Shown: positions 45,233 to 57,185 of the stretch, one piece after another
How the letters are laid out: each line of letters opens with the position of its first letter
Position numbering within the stretch: position 1 is the stretch's first letter
DNA from: Meandrina meandrites
Lineage: Eukaryota; Cnidaria; Anthozoa; Scleractinia; Meandrinidae
Assembly (NCBI GenBank): GCA_963693305.1
Contig: OY855903.1
Location: 25,750,455 to 25,814,454 of the forward strand
Length of the DNA stretch: 64,000 nt
Reading direction: 5' to 3'
The notes under the pieces: generated by a model
Seen by the model: the letters and a program-made list of their open reading frames with translations, nothing else
Database searches by the model: none
Told to the model about the DNA's origin: nothing
Position numbers and translations under genes: made by a program

Positions 45233-46357
45233 CTTTTCAAGATCATGGGACGAGGACGTGCTATTTAAAACAAACTTTCACTATGAATTGTTGAGGTCAA
45301 GTAGCTAATTAAAACAAAGCCAAATTATGCAAAAATTCTGAAGAATTACATGTGATAATCACGTAAATTTAATTACACGAACGCGTCCCCAAATTCCTGA
45401 GATCATTTTGCTTTTTTTTTTTGCTGTAATGAGTGATCTCAGCGAGGATAGACTTTGGTAATAGCCAAACGTTTTAAAACTACCAATTGATACCAGCTGT
45501 TTTCAGACTTTTTGTTTCAATATATTAGGGCTGGGAGAGCAACAACGACCAACTTGACAGCTGAGCTCGAAACGGATGCCAAAAGATTTCTCACCTCTGT
45601 CCGAACGCGTGCCGTGAGTTTTGATTTTCTCAAGAACTCTTTTGAATTCTCTTTCCTTCTTTACAAGTCTCAGTTACAAATTTTACTTAAATGCCTAAAG
45701 ACTGATCGAGTCTTTTATCTTTTATTTCTACCACTTGAGTTTTTTTTTATGTTATGATGTTCCAGTTACAAGCTGGCTAGTTATACATGTGTCTCAAGTG
45801 AAAACTTTCTCACTTCTCTCGCTGCGAGTTTTAATGCTCCCGGTATCTTTTAAAAACTTTCCTTCTTTAACTCTTTTTGAACTATCGCAGCTGGTAACTT
45901 TATATCTCGGTTGTGGCCTGAGTCTTTCAAACCCCTCGTGTAAAGTGTGATTTGTGTCTGACAAATCTCGATTTCGGATTTGAGTCTGTCAATCCTGCGA
46001 GCGAACGAGAGCTGCTCGCAACGCGCTAACAAGAGAAATTTCTAAACCAACACGTACTATTCTTGGTTTTGATCATATCAATTGCGTAAGTTTCGGCCTC
46101 TAGACCTTGTGCAATCAAGAAAGCTCGAAGGAAACTGCAGCAACCCAACTGCAATCAAAGTTTGTAAGCGTCGTTTGTTGACTTGTTGTAATTTGTGCAC
46201 GTGCTCACGCTTTGGTTTGTCATTATCACCCAATCATCGTTTATCTTGCGTCATCATTTACCAATCACCGTACAGGAAATTTATCACACCTACCGATACT
46301 ACTTGCGGGCCCACTTTGGGCAAATCGAGATTTTCTCTGGTATACTATATATATTTA

Positions 46358-46850
46358 GTAGAATTCTACTAGTACACTAATGCAAATGCTGCAATGTGAT
46401 TGGCTGAGCTATTGAACACTATCAGCCATTAGTGTGCAGTTGCCGAAGGTCGTCCACAAAATGCGACGTTTTTATCGTTTTTCCGAAGTTTTGGAAGGAA
46501 GTTTAGATGTAAAGGGATAAAAAAATTCCCGAGAAGACTAAAAGAAGGACATTAGCGGTTTCTTGACTTTAAAAGCTTGAAATTATTGAAAAACGGTTGC
46601 ACGCGCGTAAACAACTGCAAATTTACCAAGGACAATTCAATGCGTGCGATTTTGTTAAAGCGTTTAATAGTTCGATAATGCGTAGAAAAATAATTAGAAA
46701 CCATTATTTGGATTTATTTCAGTTAGAATTCTACTAAAACAATTAGATTATTCGCTCTCAATTTCTATGAGGTGATAGTTGATTCGGCCTGCGGCCTCAT
46801 CAACTATCACCTCATAGAAATTGAGAGCGAATAATCTAATTGTTAAATAG
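46358..46850. mobile_element. MITE-like repeat, family A, second copy with terminal foldback
   Basis: Matches 42530-42965. Its right part is a hairpin (AATTAGATTATTCGCTCTCA .. inverted) around GGCCTGCGGCCTC. Confidence 0.65.
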
Positions 46851-47379
46851 TGTATATACGCGCGGACTACAATGATGCCTCCTCGGGTTTTGGCCTCTGG
46901 GCCAAAACCCTGCGGGGGCAATAAGGGAATTATTATCCAACGTAACGTTTCTTTACCCGAAATGCAAATTTTTCACGTTTTTTATCTTTCTCGCGGCGAG
47001 GAAGAACACGGTACGTGTTAAACCGGTCATTTGGAATACAAATTTGAGATAATATTTCCCAAAGTCATGTGACTCTATTTTCCCAAATTAAAGACACGTG
47101 ACCCTTTTGTGACTGATAGGGTCTGATAGGTGTTCTAACGGGCCGCCTGTTATTTGGCACGGACGGAAGGACATGAACATTTCTTGGTAGATAGGAAACG
47201 TCATAACCTTTCAGTTCAATAATAAGAAAATTTTGATCTCGTCGTGTGGGACCAGTTAGGTCCCATAATTTGGCTGTCGGGGGTTTCTTGGCTTACAAAG
47301 GGGCTTATGTGTTAAGTTTCCGGGTTAATATTTCAAGGCCAGAGTTGTTAATTGCGTTGATGAAGTTTCACGTATTGTG

Positions 47380-47520
47380 CTAAAAAGATGTCACATTTCG
47401 TGTTAAAAAGTTGTTACATTTTGCTTCAAAAGTTGTCACATATTTCGTGTTAATGTTACAATTTGCGTCAAAAGATGCCACATATTTCGCATCGATGTTA
47501 CATTTTGCGTTAGTTGCTAT
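47380..47520 (+). repeat. degenerate minisatellite
   Basis: Repeats of a unit like TGTTACATTTTGCGTCAAAA with ATGTCACATATTTCG spacers, five or so copies. Confidence 0.6.
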
Positions 47521-48638
47521 ATTTTGCTGCGTGAAAGGAGTTCCTCGAAGCAGTCAGTCTAGTATCTTGTTTTGCATTTTGACGCTGCCTTGTTTGACTA
47601 TTTGAGTTGGTTTGTCCCGTCCCTCTTTCTGTCAGGGAAGACAGAAATAGGGACGGTTTTTATTTCTGCTTCACCGTACTATACCTCGTGCAAACTTTTT
47701 CTTCATATCTTATTAGGTGGGGGCTGGTATGGCCACACGTAAGCTGCTTCGTTCATTCTTTTTCGTTCGTCTTCGTTCGTTCCTGATCGTGTTTATACTA
47801 TAAATACCAGCCTCTCATCGTTGATGCGTTGGAGTACCGAACAACACTGGTGCGAGCTCTTCCTAGACAATTGCGTTGTACTCTTGCGCACTGAGACACG
47901 TTGTTCCTCAGGCTATGGGGCTATGCAACGGTCGTTCGCTTACAAACCCAGCTACGCTATCCACTGGGTAGTGATGTTACCGGTGGAAATCGTTTTCCAA
48001 CCTCCTACAACCGGACCAAGATGCAAAAATGGCGTAGTGTTTATTTTTGAATCATATTCTATAAAATAATTAACACGTCAAGAAATACTAATTAAATTTC
48101 AGGATTATTTTGCAGTTTTCCACACTTTTGTGGCGAACGAGCACTGATACGCACTTTTAACAATTGAGAGAAAAACACAGTTTTTGCTGTTCTCCAAGAA
48201 AGCGGAACAAAACATCTGGGCGGTCAAGAACCTTTTTATTGGAATATTTAATATTGTTTAGGCATACAGAACAAAGAATTTGCACGTGTTATATATGGCT
48301 ACTTTTTCAGATCAATAGTTCATGCAGTATTATACAGTTTGAGTTGTGCATAGTTTTTGGAATGACAGCAAGTTTTAATACTGCAAGCAATTATCCCTTT
48401 TCTTTTTATTTATCTAGTGAAGACAACCGCTAGTTTTAGTCTTTCCGGCTGGAAGAGAAAATCTTTACCAGTAGCTAACCTTTCTTTCGTCCGTTCAATT
48501 TATCCAAATTACATATAGCATTCAATACAAGAAAATCATTTAAACAGCATGCGTGCATCAAGCTAAAATCAGTCCTCTAGCTCATGAAACTCAGTGAAAT
48601 ACGCCAGACCCGTCACTCTGTGGGTGGTTACCGGTGCA

Positions 48639-48676
48639 TCATTCAGGTTTCGATTTGCCGACCATCAGGCAAAACT
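48639..48676 (-). CDS. CaM-P last exon
   Basis: 38 bp after TCTTTGCAG: E-F-C-L-M-V-G-K-S-K-P-E-stop. Frame and position match the calmodulin end, E-F-V-Q-M-M-T-A-K. Confidence 0.75.
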
Positions 48677-51600
48677 CTGCAAAGACAGAGGAGATGGAAA
48701 TTAAAGTTGACCGGATTAATTTTGTTTACTGAGCTTTTTATCGAGATGTTTGAAACTTGTTCCCAGGGCCTGTCCCCTTCTTCTCGAGCGCATGTTGGTC
48801 CCCAGAACCCACGGCGAGGCCTTGTACGAGGAACAGGTGGCTCTGTGGACACATGAAGTAGTTTGAAATCTATCTAATCAAATAAACCGTTTTAAACGCT
48901 CTCACAAAAAAGGGATTTCAAAACAATTGATTTGATTGGCTAGAATTTAAACTGTCTTTGTTCTTCATATCTAGCCAATTGCTGGTTTTCACTGTCACAC
49001 CGCAAAAAAACTAAATCCTAAACTATTGAGTGAAAAAAATCAAGAATATTATAGGTGGTAGAAAATTACCAGATTTTCTGTTTGTCCAAGTCTCGGGTTT
49101 GTACGGTATTCCGTACTCAAGTTATCCGTCAAAATGTTCCACACAAATTTACAGAGCACAGTATGGAAACGCCATGTTGGTGCCCATGCAGAGGGGCACC
49201 AACATGGCGGCTGGAAATCGATGAAAACATCTGGAATTCACTTCTGCTAAAAAGGCAGTCAGATCACTCTCAGGCCTGGATCACTCTCATGAACAAGTAA
49301 ACATTCACATAAACACTTCTCGCAATCCTCGACTGTTCAGATTGTTAAAAATCACAGGATGAGGCATTTTTTTAAGCATACGTGACAGCCTTCTGGCGGC
49401 CATCTTGATGTCGTGTGGCGTGAATTCCGAAAATCAAAATGGCCTAAAGACGGCAGCTGCTATCAAGCTAAAAACCTTCAACAAAATATATTAAGGATGT
49501 CTAACAGTCAGTGAAGGATAAAAACTCAGGGGTCTTGCGATTCTGGATTTTAGAATTTTGATGACGTCACGTGAAAACCAAGAATAAAAATATGTGTCCC
49601 CAGTAAGCTCGAGCACATTCTCGTCCCCATAGCCCTTTTCGCTTCTATTAGCCGGCAGGGCCTTGGAGCGAGAAACGAAGGGCTCTGGGGACATGGAATT
49701 TTTTAATTAATTCGATTTTTTTTGATTGGCCGTTTGAAACAAAGAAATCTTGAACGGAAGTAAAAGACGCCATGACTTTCCCATTATATAGAAACACACG
49801 ACTGCATACAAGAAGACCGGAAGTCCTAGAATCTAGGACTGGAAATTCGTTGTCTCCCGAGCCCTTCGTTTCTCGTGCCAAGGCCCTGCCGGCTAAGAGA
49901 AGCGAAAAGGGCTATGGAGACGAGAATGGCTCGAGCACAGATTGAAAGGACCCTGGAAATGAGATTGATTCGAAGCTCGACCCAAGCCCCACGACACGGT
50001 TATACCTTCATAACTGACTCGTCCATCGGAATCTACGTCAGCCTCTTCGATCATGTCATCGATTTCTTTCTTTGAGTAGCTCTTTCCACCAAACGTCTTC
50101 ATCACTAGAGCCAGTTCATCGCTAGTGATGTAGCCATCCCCGTTGGTGTCAAATTTTTTGAAGTAATACTTCATGTCGTCGGAAGTAATTGGTTCGCCTA
50201 TTTGACTCGCCATCATGTCTTCAAACTCGGAATATTCCACTTTTCCGTTGCCTGGAAAGGAAATAAAAAAAGACTAAATTTGGATTCAACGTCATATGAA
50301 TTCGCACAAGGCTTTCTAGACTGCGAAAAAGTCTAACTATTCAGAAATAGATGTAGAGAGAAAAAGCTGGTTTGTGAGTTACCATTTCGGTCCACTGCTT
50401 TAATCATAGCTTTAAGGTCTTCAACTGACATGTCCTGCCCAGCTTGTTTCATGGCTTCTCCAAGCTCCTCCACTGAAATCTGTCCATCGCCATTCTTGTC
50501 AAATAGTTTGAAGGCTGCCGCTATTTCTAATATGAGACAAATACAAAACGTTCAATTGCGAGATACGTGATCAATTTCTATCCTCCCTTGAATGAGATGT
50601 CAGTCCCTCCCCCGACCCCCCACCCACCCTTTCTTTTCAAGATTGCTAACATTAATAGCACCTTACGATGAGTGTTCAGAGACCCAACAAGCGAAGAGCG
50701 GCCACGATTGTGACGTCAGGTTGTTGCCATGAGGATGGAGATGCCAATCAGCTGCAGACAGCCAACTCAGACTCACTACTGCGGTTTCAGTCCTTTATAC
50801 ATGTATATTGTATCTACACGTTAATGCAATTCTTACCTTCACGCTGGCTTTCAGTCAATCGTTTAGCCTGAAAAGAGGAGAAAAGAAATGATCGAGCAAC
50901 ATACTGTAGTTATGATTGTGGTAGATATTTCGGGCAAAGGGTCCATGGGCGGGATACAATGACTCATTTGCATAAGCCATTTGCATTAACGGACTTACAA
51001 CCGGATCGCATTTGTGTGCGATACCACAGGTATCCCACACAAAAACAGCGCGAGCTTCGCTCCACAGTTCGCGTAAAGCTGTTGAAAGGTGTGGAGAAGG
51101 AGCTCCCTTTGTCGAATGCAAAGCAGCTATTAAACTCAATTGTCACAAAATAGGTATCTTGTTTTTTGAGTGTATAAATCAGTTACTTCGCTTCGCCATG
51201 CACTTGCAGATTACAATTTTTATTTTGCAATTCTTTGGCTGGTTTTATATTAATTGTTCATTGTTTTGACCCTCTTTCAATCTTTTATACGAAAACCTTG
51301 TAACTGGCCAAGGATCATCCACAGAACAGTGGTGTCTTTTACGTAAAATAACACTGTTCTCATTTTTCTTGATTGGCATCCGAAAAATAAATTTAAAGTT
51401 GAAATCTGTAAAATATTAGTCCTGTCCAGCAGCCCATATTTTTCTCTCCTAGAAAGCAAGCAAATAACGGAAATACGCCGAGGCACTTTCAAGCTCTTCT
51501 CTTTCACCAAGTAAGCGAAGTTCTACCAGGTGTAAAAAATATGGTTACCACAAGCTAAGACACACAAAAATGGAAAACTAGCTAACGACCCTTTTTATAT

Positions 51601-53728
51601 CTAGGAAGTTAGCAACATAAAACAGTTTCATAGTACAAACTGCGTGTTTGATATTTTATTAAAATCTAGCTTTTCTGAGGGTGTTAAAATGAAGATTATA
51701 TCGCTTTATTTGTTATTGATATGTCAACAAACGTTTCTGGCGTGGTTCGAAGCTTGATTTCATAATTAATGTTTTTTTTAACTTTAAATTGAATTTAAAA
51801 TGTCGTTTAGGTGGATCGAACTTCAAATTTTGACATCTCTATTTTTGCTAATGTTGCACTCTATGTGCATTTTTAAAATGAAAAAGCTATATCACCCTAA
51901 AGGCTTAATGTTATCGTATGCTTTTAGCTTTGAAATAACTGTCAGAATACCGAATGTTTTCTGAAAACAACTCATTTAATTCATCTAGAATACATAGCGT
52001 TTTGATCTTTTGCCAAAGTCTTTAATAGACGCTACCTGCTGCAAAAGTAATACAATATTGACATGTTTTCAGCACCGTTTGTTGATTATTTCTTTAACAA
52101 TAGAAATTTTGACATTATCATTGAAGTCTCATCGGTTAAGTGGTTTTCAGTGTGTTAAGATATTGATTGTGTTTGTTGAAATTCTAAGCTAAATGCATCA
52201 CGTTCCTTCATTTTACTAATATTCCGCCGTGAACCTCCAATCAGGTATTGAAGATATATATTCTTTACTAACAGCTCAGCGTGAAATCCCGTTGTTAAGA
52301 CACCTTTCTCTCATTAATTTTCATGCAGAACTTTTCTTATCATACTTATTAACACGCGAAAAATTCCCCATGGAAAGAATTAAATTTTATGAATAATATC
52401 GCCGCGCTTCTTTCGCTTCGATGAAGCTGGTTGTTGAATTATTTTATTTATGTCATACAAAACAGTATTTTTTACTGCAGCTTGCAATGCTTAAACAGTT
52501 TAAATTATTGGCAAAGAACGCGATAGAACAAAATAAATTGTTCTGAGAATAAACTCACGGCGAGAACGAAGGTGGCGAAATTTACTCTATTATCGCTCGT
52601 GAAATGCTGTCGGTGGTGACATTAATTATTTATGTTAACGACAATAACAAAAATGCTCCTCTTGACTAGTTTTTGTCTTATTTACATCCTCACTCAATAG
52701 AAAGGGAGTGGGCAGGATAGAAAAATTTGGCAAACAACTTCTTGCATTACCAGAGCCACTTGAAAAGCAGTTGCAGGAATATATTTCTCAAAGTAAAGTC
52801 CAGCCGTTCGGTCTTAAAAATTTAGCTCATTTGTGTTTAAAAACAGGGACGCCCTGTGCTTTTTTAAGGATTAATTTGTTTGAGTTAATGTATTTCATGT
52901 ACTTAAGAGTAAATAGATTTTAAGGCGTAAGCCGTTAAAATTTACCAAGAGAAAAATATAAAGCCAATTGTACGGTTCGACTTCAAAGACGATTTTAGCA
53001 ATAAATGCATCTATTTAAAGTTATTTTACAATTTATGTTATAGGAGTAAAATAGTTACAATGCATAAATCATTCATGCAGTTACACTTAGAAAGAAGCTT
53101 TTCTGACATAAATTCATTCATTTGACATTAAAATAGCGCGTGTATGTTAACGAAGAAGCTGTGTGTGATTCCGAATTAAACTGGAACCACGAATTTTTAA
53201 AAAATAACATCGCTCCCGAATTTACATCTTGCTTGTTTTTAAGTTTTATTTTGACCGTGCATGATCTGCACTCGACAGTGGAGACGTCACAAAACAGTAT
53301 CAAAAATTCAGTGAAAACATATGTTCTTTTTTTAATATTTGCAGTTTTAAGCGGATTGATATTGATATTCCCAATCCGAAGCGAGCTTTCCACATACGGT
53401 GACCAAATAAATTGATTGAAAAGGGCTTTCAATTTCATGATTATACAAAAAAAAATATTGAGTTTATTCATTTCTGTCTGCTGTAAGAAACCCGGGCATT
53501 TGCGTCAGGGTCATATTCAAACGAATTTCACGAATTTCATCGCAGAAAAAGAGAAAAAACAGTCCTTCGTCGCTAAGTTCGAGGATAGATTGGACATCAT
53601 CGAAGCTTCAGTGAACTCGAGATCGGGAGCAAGTCTAATTATAAAACCTGGAGTTTTCGCAGAAACGAAGCGCTTAAAATAAGATATATCTGATATGTTA
53701 GCGACAAAATTGTCAGGAAACTTACCAT
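48639..53728 (-). CDS. CaM-P: calmodulin-like protein, 4 EF-hands, 153 aa
   Basis: Minus-strand exons: 53728-53726 (ATG only, with 5' UTR upstream), 50867-50837 (31 bp), 50526-50383 (144 bp), 50251-50006 (246 bp) and 48676-48639 (38 bp). Coding total is 462 nt with stop. The product starts M-AKRLTESQREE and ends EFCLMVGKSKPE. All four loops are canonical: DKNGDGQISVEE, DRNGNGKVEYSE, DTNGDGYITSDE, DVDSDGRVSYEE. The exon lengths and the ATG-then-intron first exon match animal CALM genes (known). The last exon is longer than in N and M. This is the best-preserved family member and probably close to the ancestral type: a cytosolic Ca2+ sensor. Intron 1 is about 2.9 kb. A MITE (49617-49928) lies in the last intron. 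Confidence 0.82.
49617..49928. mobile_element. 312-bp MITE with 10-bp target duplication (family B)
   Basis: Ends ATTCTCGTCCCCATAGCCC with an inverted partner, arms about 75 bp. Direct repeats GCTCGAGCAC lie at 49607-49616 and 49929-49938. 8-10 bp duplications are typical of Mutator-like elements (known). A second copy is at 63523-63774. Confidence 0.85.
50006..50251 (-). CDS. CaM-P exon 4, EF-hands 2-4 (246 bp)
   Basis: NGKVEYSEFEDMMASQIGEP, then EF3 DTNGDGYITSDE and EF4 DVDSDGRVSYE. Donor GTATAA. Confidence 0.9.
50383..50526 (-). CDS. CaM-P exon 3, EF-hand 1 (144 bp)
   Basis: EIAAAFKLFDKNGDGQISVE continuing to EELGEAMKQAGQDMSVEDLK and the half-loop DRNG. Donor GTAACT. Confidence 0.9.
50837..50867 (-). 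CDS. CaM-P exon 2 (31 bp)
   Basis: AKRLTESQRE plus one base. Acceptor TTTTCAG, donor GTAAGA. Phase 0 in, 1 out. Confidence 0.85.
50868..53725. other. CaM-P intron 1
   Basis: AT-rich, with little repeat structure compared with the rest of the window. Short open frames on both strands at 52708-52923 and 53140-53682 have no family signature I recognise. Confidence 0.5.
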
Positions 53729-53840
53729 TTATAATAGGAACGATTACTACAGCGAAGTAGAATGGAAGAATGGAAGAATTGAAGCTGAGGCTTTTTCTTG
53801 ACTTGTCGCAGTCAGAACTCGATAGGAATAAATAGCCCAC
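53726..53840 (-). promoter_or_regulatory. CaM-P first exon and core promoter
   Basis: Sequence CTATTATAAATG is followed at once by GTAAGTTTCC, so the exon ends on the start codon. About 100 bp upstream is the TATA-like CTATTTATTCC (53826-53836). Confidence 0.55.
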
Positions 53841-56120
53841 AGCCCTCGTTGGACAGTTTACAACAAATTATGCACGAAAACAAAGGACTTCCTGCTAGCG
53901 AAAGAGACGCTAGAATATGCATGAATTTTCACCTGTGTTTGACGTACACCTGTCATTCTTGAGAACCTATCTTTGCAAAGTCAAACAAACAATAGAGGAG
54001 CTTCTTTATTAAACCTGGGAAATCTTGTCAGGTTTAATCAATTGGAGCATTGAAGCTGTCAACTTGGGCGGCCAAAAATAATAACATTGGAAACCATAAA
54101 ACACTACATCGCGGCCAAAAAATGCTCTTAAATATAAACAATAATTGCGCGTACATTCTGCTGTGGACTACAGGTCGCCAAAGCTAGCTGGGAAGCACAC
54201 ACCGAACTCGGAACATTACGAGCACAGCAAGCTTGGCAATGCCAGTGGAAACTAACGAAGATTCCTTGTCGTTGTTTTTAATGGCCTATCTCACTTTGCA
54301 AACCGCTGTTTGTGTCTGAGACAATTTCAGTTATTCTAACCAGGATTTGGCCACTAACTTGGGCAATATACTGATCATGAAATATTCACTTTTTTCGAGC
54401 GCGTCATGTACTTGGCATTTCTAATCTCGCTCTTGTTTTACGAAGCGTAGCCAAAGAGGTATCCCAGCATTATGCTAATTACCGCTAATCCTCTTGGCCA
54501 AACAATGAATATTCCGCTTTTAAAGTAACTTTTTAGGCTACGAGCCTAAATATACGTGGATGGCGTATATTCACGCACAGTATTCACAGACAAAAATTTG
54601 TTTTCGTTCACTATAAAAAATCTGGGAAGTGAAAAATCTTTAACGCTCCAATTAAACATGTAAAACTTACAATGAAGGATCTGCTGTCCTAAATGAATCG
54701 AGCCGCTGCTTTTATATTGTTGTTTCAAACGAAAATAACAGCCTTTATTTGGCAGATTTTTCCAGAAAAATATGATAAATTTTGCATGCACATTTTAAAA
54801 CTATATTCGTGCCAAAAATTTAATCCTGCAAATCATGCCAAGATTTTCCAGGGTGTCAGCATAATAGGATTTTAAATATTTTGAGTTAAAAACCTTTAAT
54901 TTTTTAATAATAGCAAAAAATATTCTCTGTGAAAAAGACTAAAAAAAAAGATATGTTGTGGCGTTCAATTTTTCAAGTTGCTAGAAAAATGCTGAATTAG
55001 GGGGAAAGAAATTTGTATATATAAAATTATTTTGAGCACTCTTCTGTTATTCAAATCTTTCCAATTTAATTCGCTCTAATTTATGTGCAGACAAATCCAC
55101 AGTGTTGACTAAAAGAGCTAACATACTGCATACAAGACACGGAAAACACTCCTAATGCTTATTCTGACAGCCCTACCGCTGTAAATAATGTTTTGGTCTA
55201 GAATCCGTCGTATGTCAAATAATGTTTGCTGTCGCCACTATCACTGACAAAGTGAACGATAATTAATTCCAGGACAGAATATATTTTAGCAGCTGCCATT
55301 TGCTGATTCCAAATCTTAGTAAGCAAACGCTGATAAAGTTGACCATTAAATATTTTCATAAGATGAAATTAGAAACGATAATGTAAAGAAAAGAGTCGCA
55401 TGTTATTACGCTGCTTTGAACTTTGACAGTCCATCCGATTATTTTAATTTCGCCGTGCGCGCGGAAATTGGGGAAAGCAAATTTTTGAGCTGCGTTTTGT
55501 CTTTGAATAGCCACTTTTGGTTCTCAGTTTACTTCAGGTGGTCACTTTACTGCTCTTGTTCATATTGTAATTAGGAGGGAAAAAAGAAGTAACTGAAAGT
55601 ATATACAGGAGAAAAATACCACGCGCGGTAGTATTTTTTCGGCATTAGGTCTTGTTATAGCGTAGTTCGAGAGAAAAAAGCTACATTTTTAGATTTCTGT
55701 CTTAGCAGAAATTTAATCTAGGTGCCAGAAGTCCTTTTTTCTGTGTGACACACTTAGAATATTTTCAGTTGTTAGTCGTAGTCCGGCCCCTTCGAGTTCG
55801 TCTTTTTGAGTACTTGTAAGAGTGACGGAGGGGTGTGGGGAGGATTTTTCTTTGGGGGATGGGGTGGTGTGATCTTTATAACCTCATAAATTTTCTTCCA
55901 GTGATTTTACAGTGAATCCTGGTTTGGATTGAACCGAGTAGATTTTCAATACAAAAAATAAGCGATAGTAGTAAACAACTTTTCGACATCGTCAGAATGA
56001 ATTTGTCAAATTCAATACTGAACTTGACAATGGCATTCTGACAATGTCGAAACGTTGTTTACTACTATCGCTTATTTTTTGTATTAAAAATCTACCCTCA
56101 AGCTTTGCTTATCTTGGATT
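53841..56120. other. intergenic between CaM-P and TRAPPC8
   Basis: AT-rich. A minus-strand TATAAAAG at 54709-54716, with a donor-like GTAAGT 40 bp downstream (54670), could be another minus-strand promoter, but the implied exon would be only about 15 nt. Contains a near-perfect 154-bp hairpin (55940-56093). No gene. Confidence 0.4.
55940..56093. repeat. foldback element, 154 bp
   Basis: Arms AATAAGCGATAGTAGTAAAC with a near-perfect mirror, and an inner GACATCGTCAGAATG / CATTCTGACAATGTC pair. Confidence 0.8.
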
Positions 56121-56129
56121 GAAAGGTTA

Positions 56130-56620
56130 ATGGTTTTGTGGTACCCAAGTGTACGAGTTATGGTGCAAAAGGTTTTTCTTTGGGGTGGGATAGTGCGACT
56201 TAGGTTTCTTTCATGGGTCTTGAATTTCCTCCGTTATTCGTATCCGCGATCTTTGGAATTGGATGCTTTGGTTTGGATAGAAGAGCCACCGACATTGCTA
56301 AAAGCATGTGATGATAAGGAAGTTTTAAGAGAGGATCGTACCTTATCACAGCTTGAATTTAACCACATCTGCTCTACTATGGAACCAAAAGCATCGAAGT
56401 TTAAAGATCGCATCTCATTTAAGCTTGATAAGAACTTGAGTTTAATAATTTGAAACGTGAATATGGATTACCACAAATATTAAACTTGAATAACGATGAT
56501 ATGATCTTCAAATATTCACATCGCGTCTCGACAGAGGCCGAGAAAATGGTTTTGGCAGTGCCGCCGAAAAAGGTTGATAGAGATATGATGTCGGTGATTC
56601 GTATTTTGGATTTTTAATCT
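56130..56620 (+). pseudogene. unrecognised coding-like stretch with frameshift
   Basis: From about 56256 one frame reads LELDALVWIEEPPTLLKACD, then KEVLREDRTLSQLEFNHICS, up to FKLDKNLS. A neighbouring frame picks up at about 56450 as NNLKREYGLPQILNLNNDDM, then STEAEKMVLAVPPKKVDRDM, and stops after VIRILDF. Residue composition looks like real protein in both halves. A frameshift or an overlooked intron separates them. A third frame (IQDFAMFFQEFDKDEIYFFG, from 56626) may continue it. I do not recognise the family. It lies 0.4 kb upstream of TRAPPC8. Confidence 0.35.
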
Positions 56621-56869
56621 CATAAATTCAAGATTTTGCAATGTTTTTTCAAGAATTTGATAAAGACGAGATATATTTTTTTGGCGTTTTATTTTTCACA
56701 TCAGGGCCGGGTAGGTTTAGCATTTATCTTTCTCGTCGAGTACCAGAATGGTTGGATTGTGGGTATGTTTCAAATAACAGCTCTGAGCTCTCGCATGCAA
56801 GCGTTTCTCGTTTACGCTTTGCGGACCTATTTCCGTGATTGCTCGCAATGTAACATGGGGTAGATAATT

Positions 56870-57028
56870 TGCACGTGCGCAGTGGTAGTATTGAATATCA
56901 AGATGGCGGACGGAAGATGGGTTCCCGTCATAACCTCTTCGACCTGGAATATACTCCGTCGAAATGCAGGAAACTCTTAATTTGATGCACAGACCTTTCA
57001 GGAGACGTTAACACACCGATCACCTGCG
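56870..57028 (+). promoter_or_regulatory. TRAPPC8 promoter / 5' UTR
   Basis: CAAGATGGCGGAC (56899-56911) is a consensus YY1 site. GCACGTGCGCAGTG (56871-56884) resembles an NRF-1 site. No TATA box. This combination is common in housekeeping promoters, consistent with TRAPPC8. Confidence 0.5.
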
Positions 57029-57185
57029 ATGGCTCAGTGTACGCAGAGCGCTTTCGAATTTATACAAAGCGCTTTTTGTCCAATGGTTGCTGTTATGTGC
57101 AGTGAGGACGCCGAAAAGGTTTGCCAGAAAAATAACTTGAGTTTTGTGGAAATGGTGCGTCCGTTTTGCCATTTAACAAGTGAAG
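57029..57185 (+). CDS. trappc8: TRAPPC8 exon 1
   Basis: 52 codons plus one base, ending HLTSE then G. Donor GTAATT. The start is supported by alignment of the first residues with vertebrate TRAPPC8. Confidence 0.93.

Larger units (their letters stand above)
42966..48638. other. gene-poor, repeat-rich interval downstream of CaM-P
   Basis: Holds the 43452-43748 palindromic element, a repeat end with the poly-pyrimidine and AATGGTCCGTCCC motif (about 43900-44000), and a 44020-44360 repeat shared with 20690-20990. It also holds the 44761-45232 element, family A (46358-46850) and a TGTTACATTTTGCGT minisatellite (47380-47520). No gene is supported. Confidence 0.5.

Noticed and set aside
48770..48860. 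third copy of MITE family B
   Set aside because: Shares only CTCTG..GACACAT-like words with 49617-49928; arms and interior do not align.
53517..53840. minus frame with signal-peptide-like ILPFYFAVVIVPIIN next to a splice donor
   Set aside because: In that frame the exon would end in phase 1 and cannot join the phase-0 exon 2 of CaM-P. The ATG directly at the donor fits the calmodulin structure better.
54671..54716. TATA box and donor as an extra first exon of CaM-P
   Set aside because: Exon would be about 15 nt and no ATG or acceptor partner is identified; kept only as a weak note in the intergenic entry.
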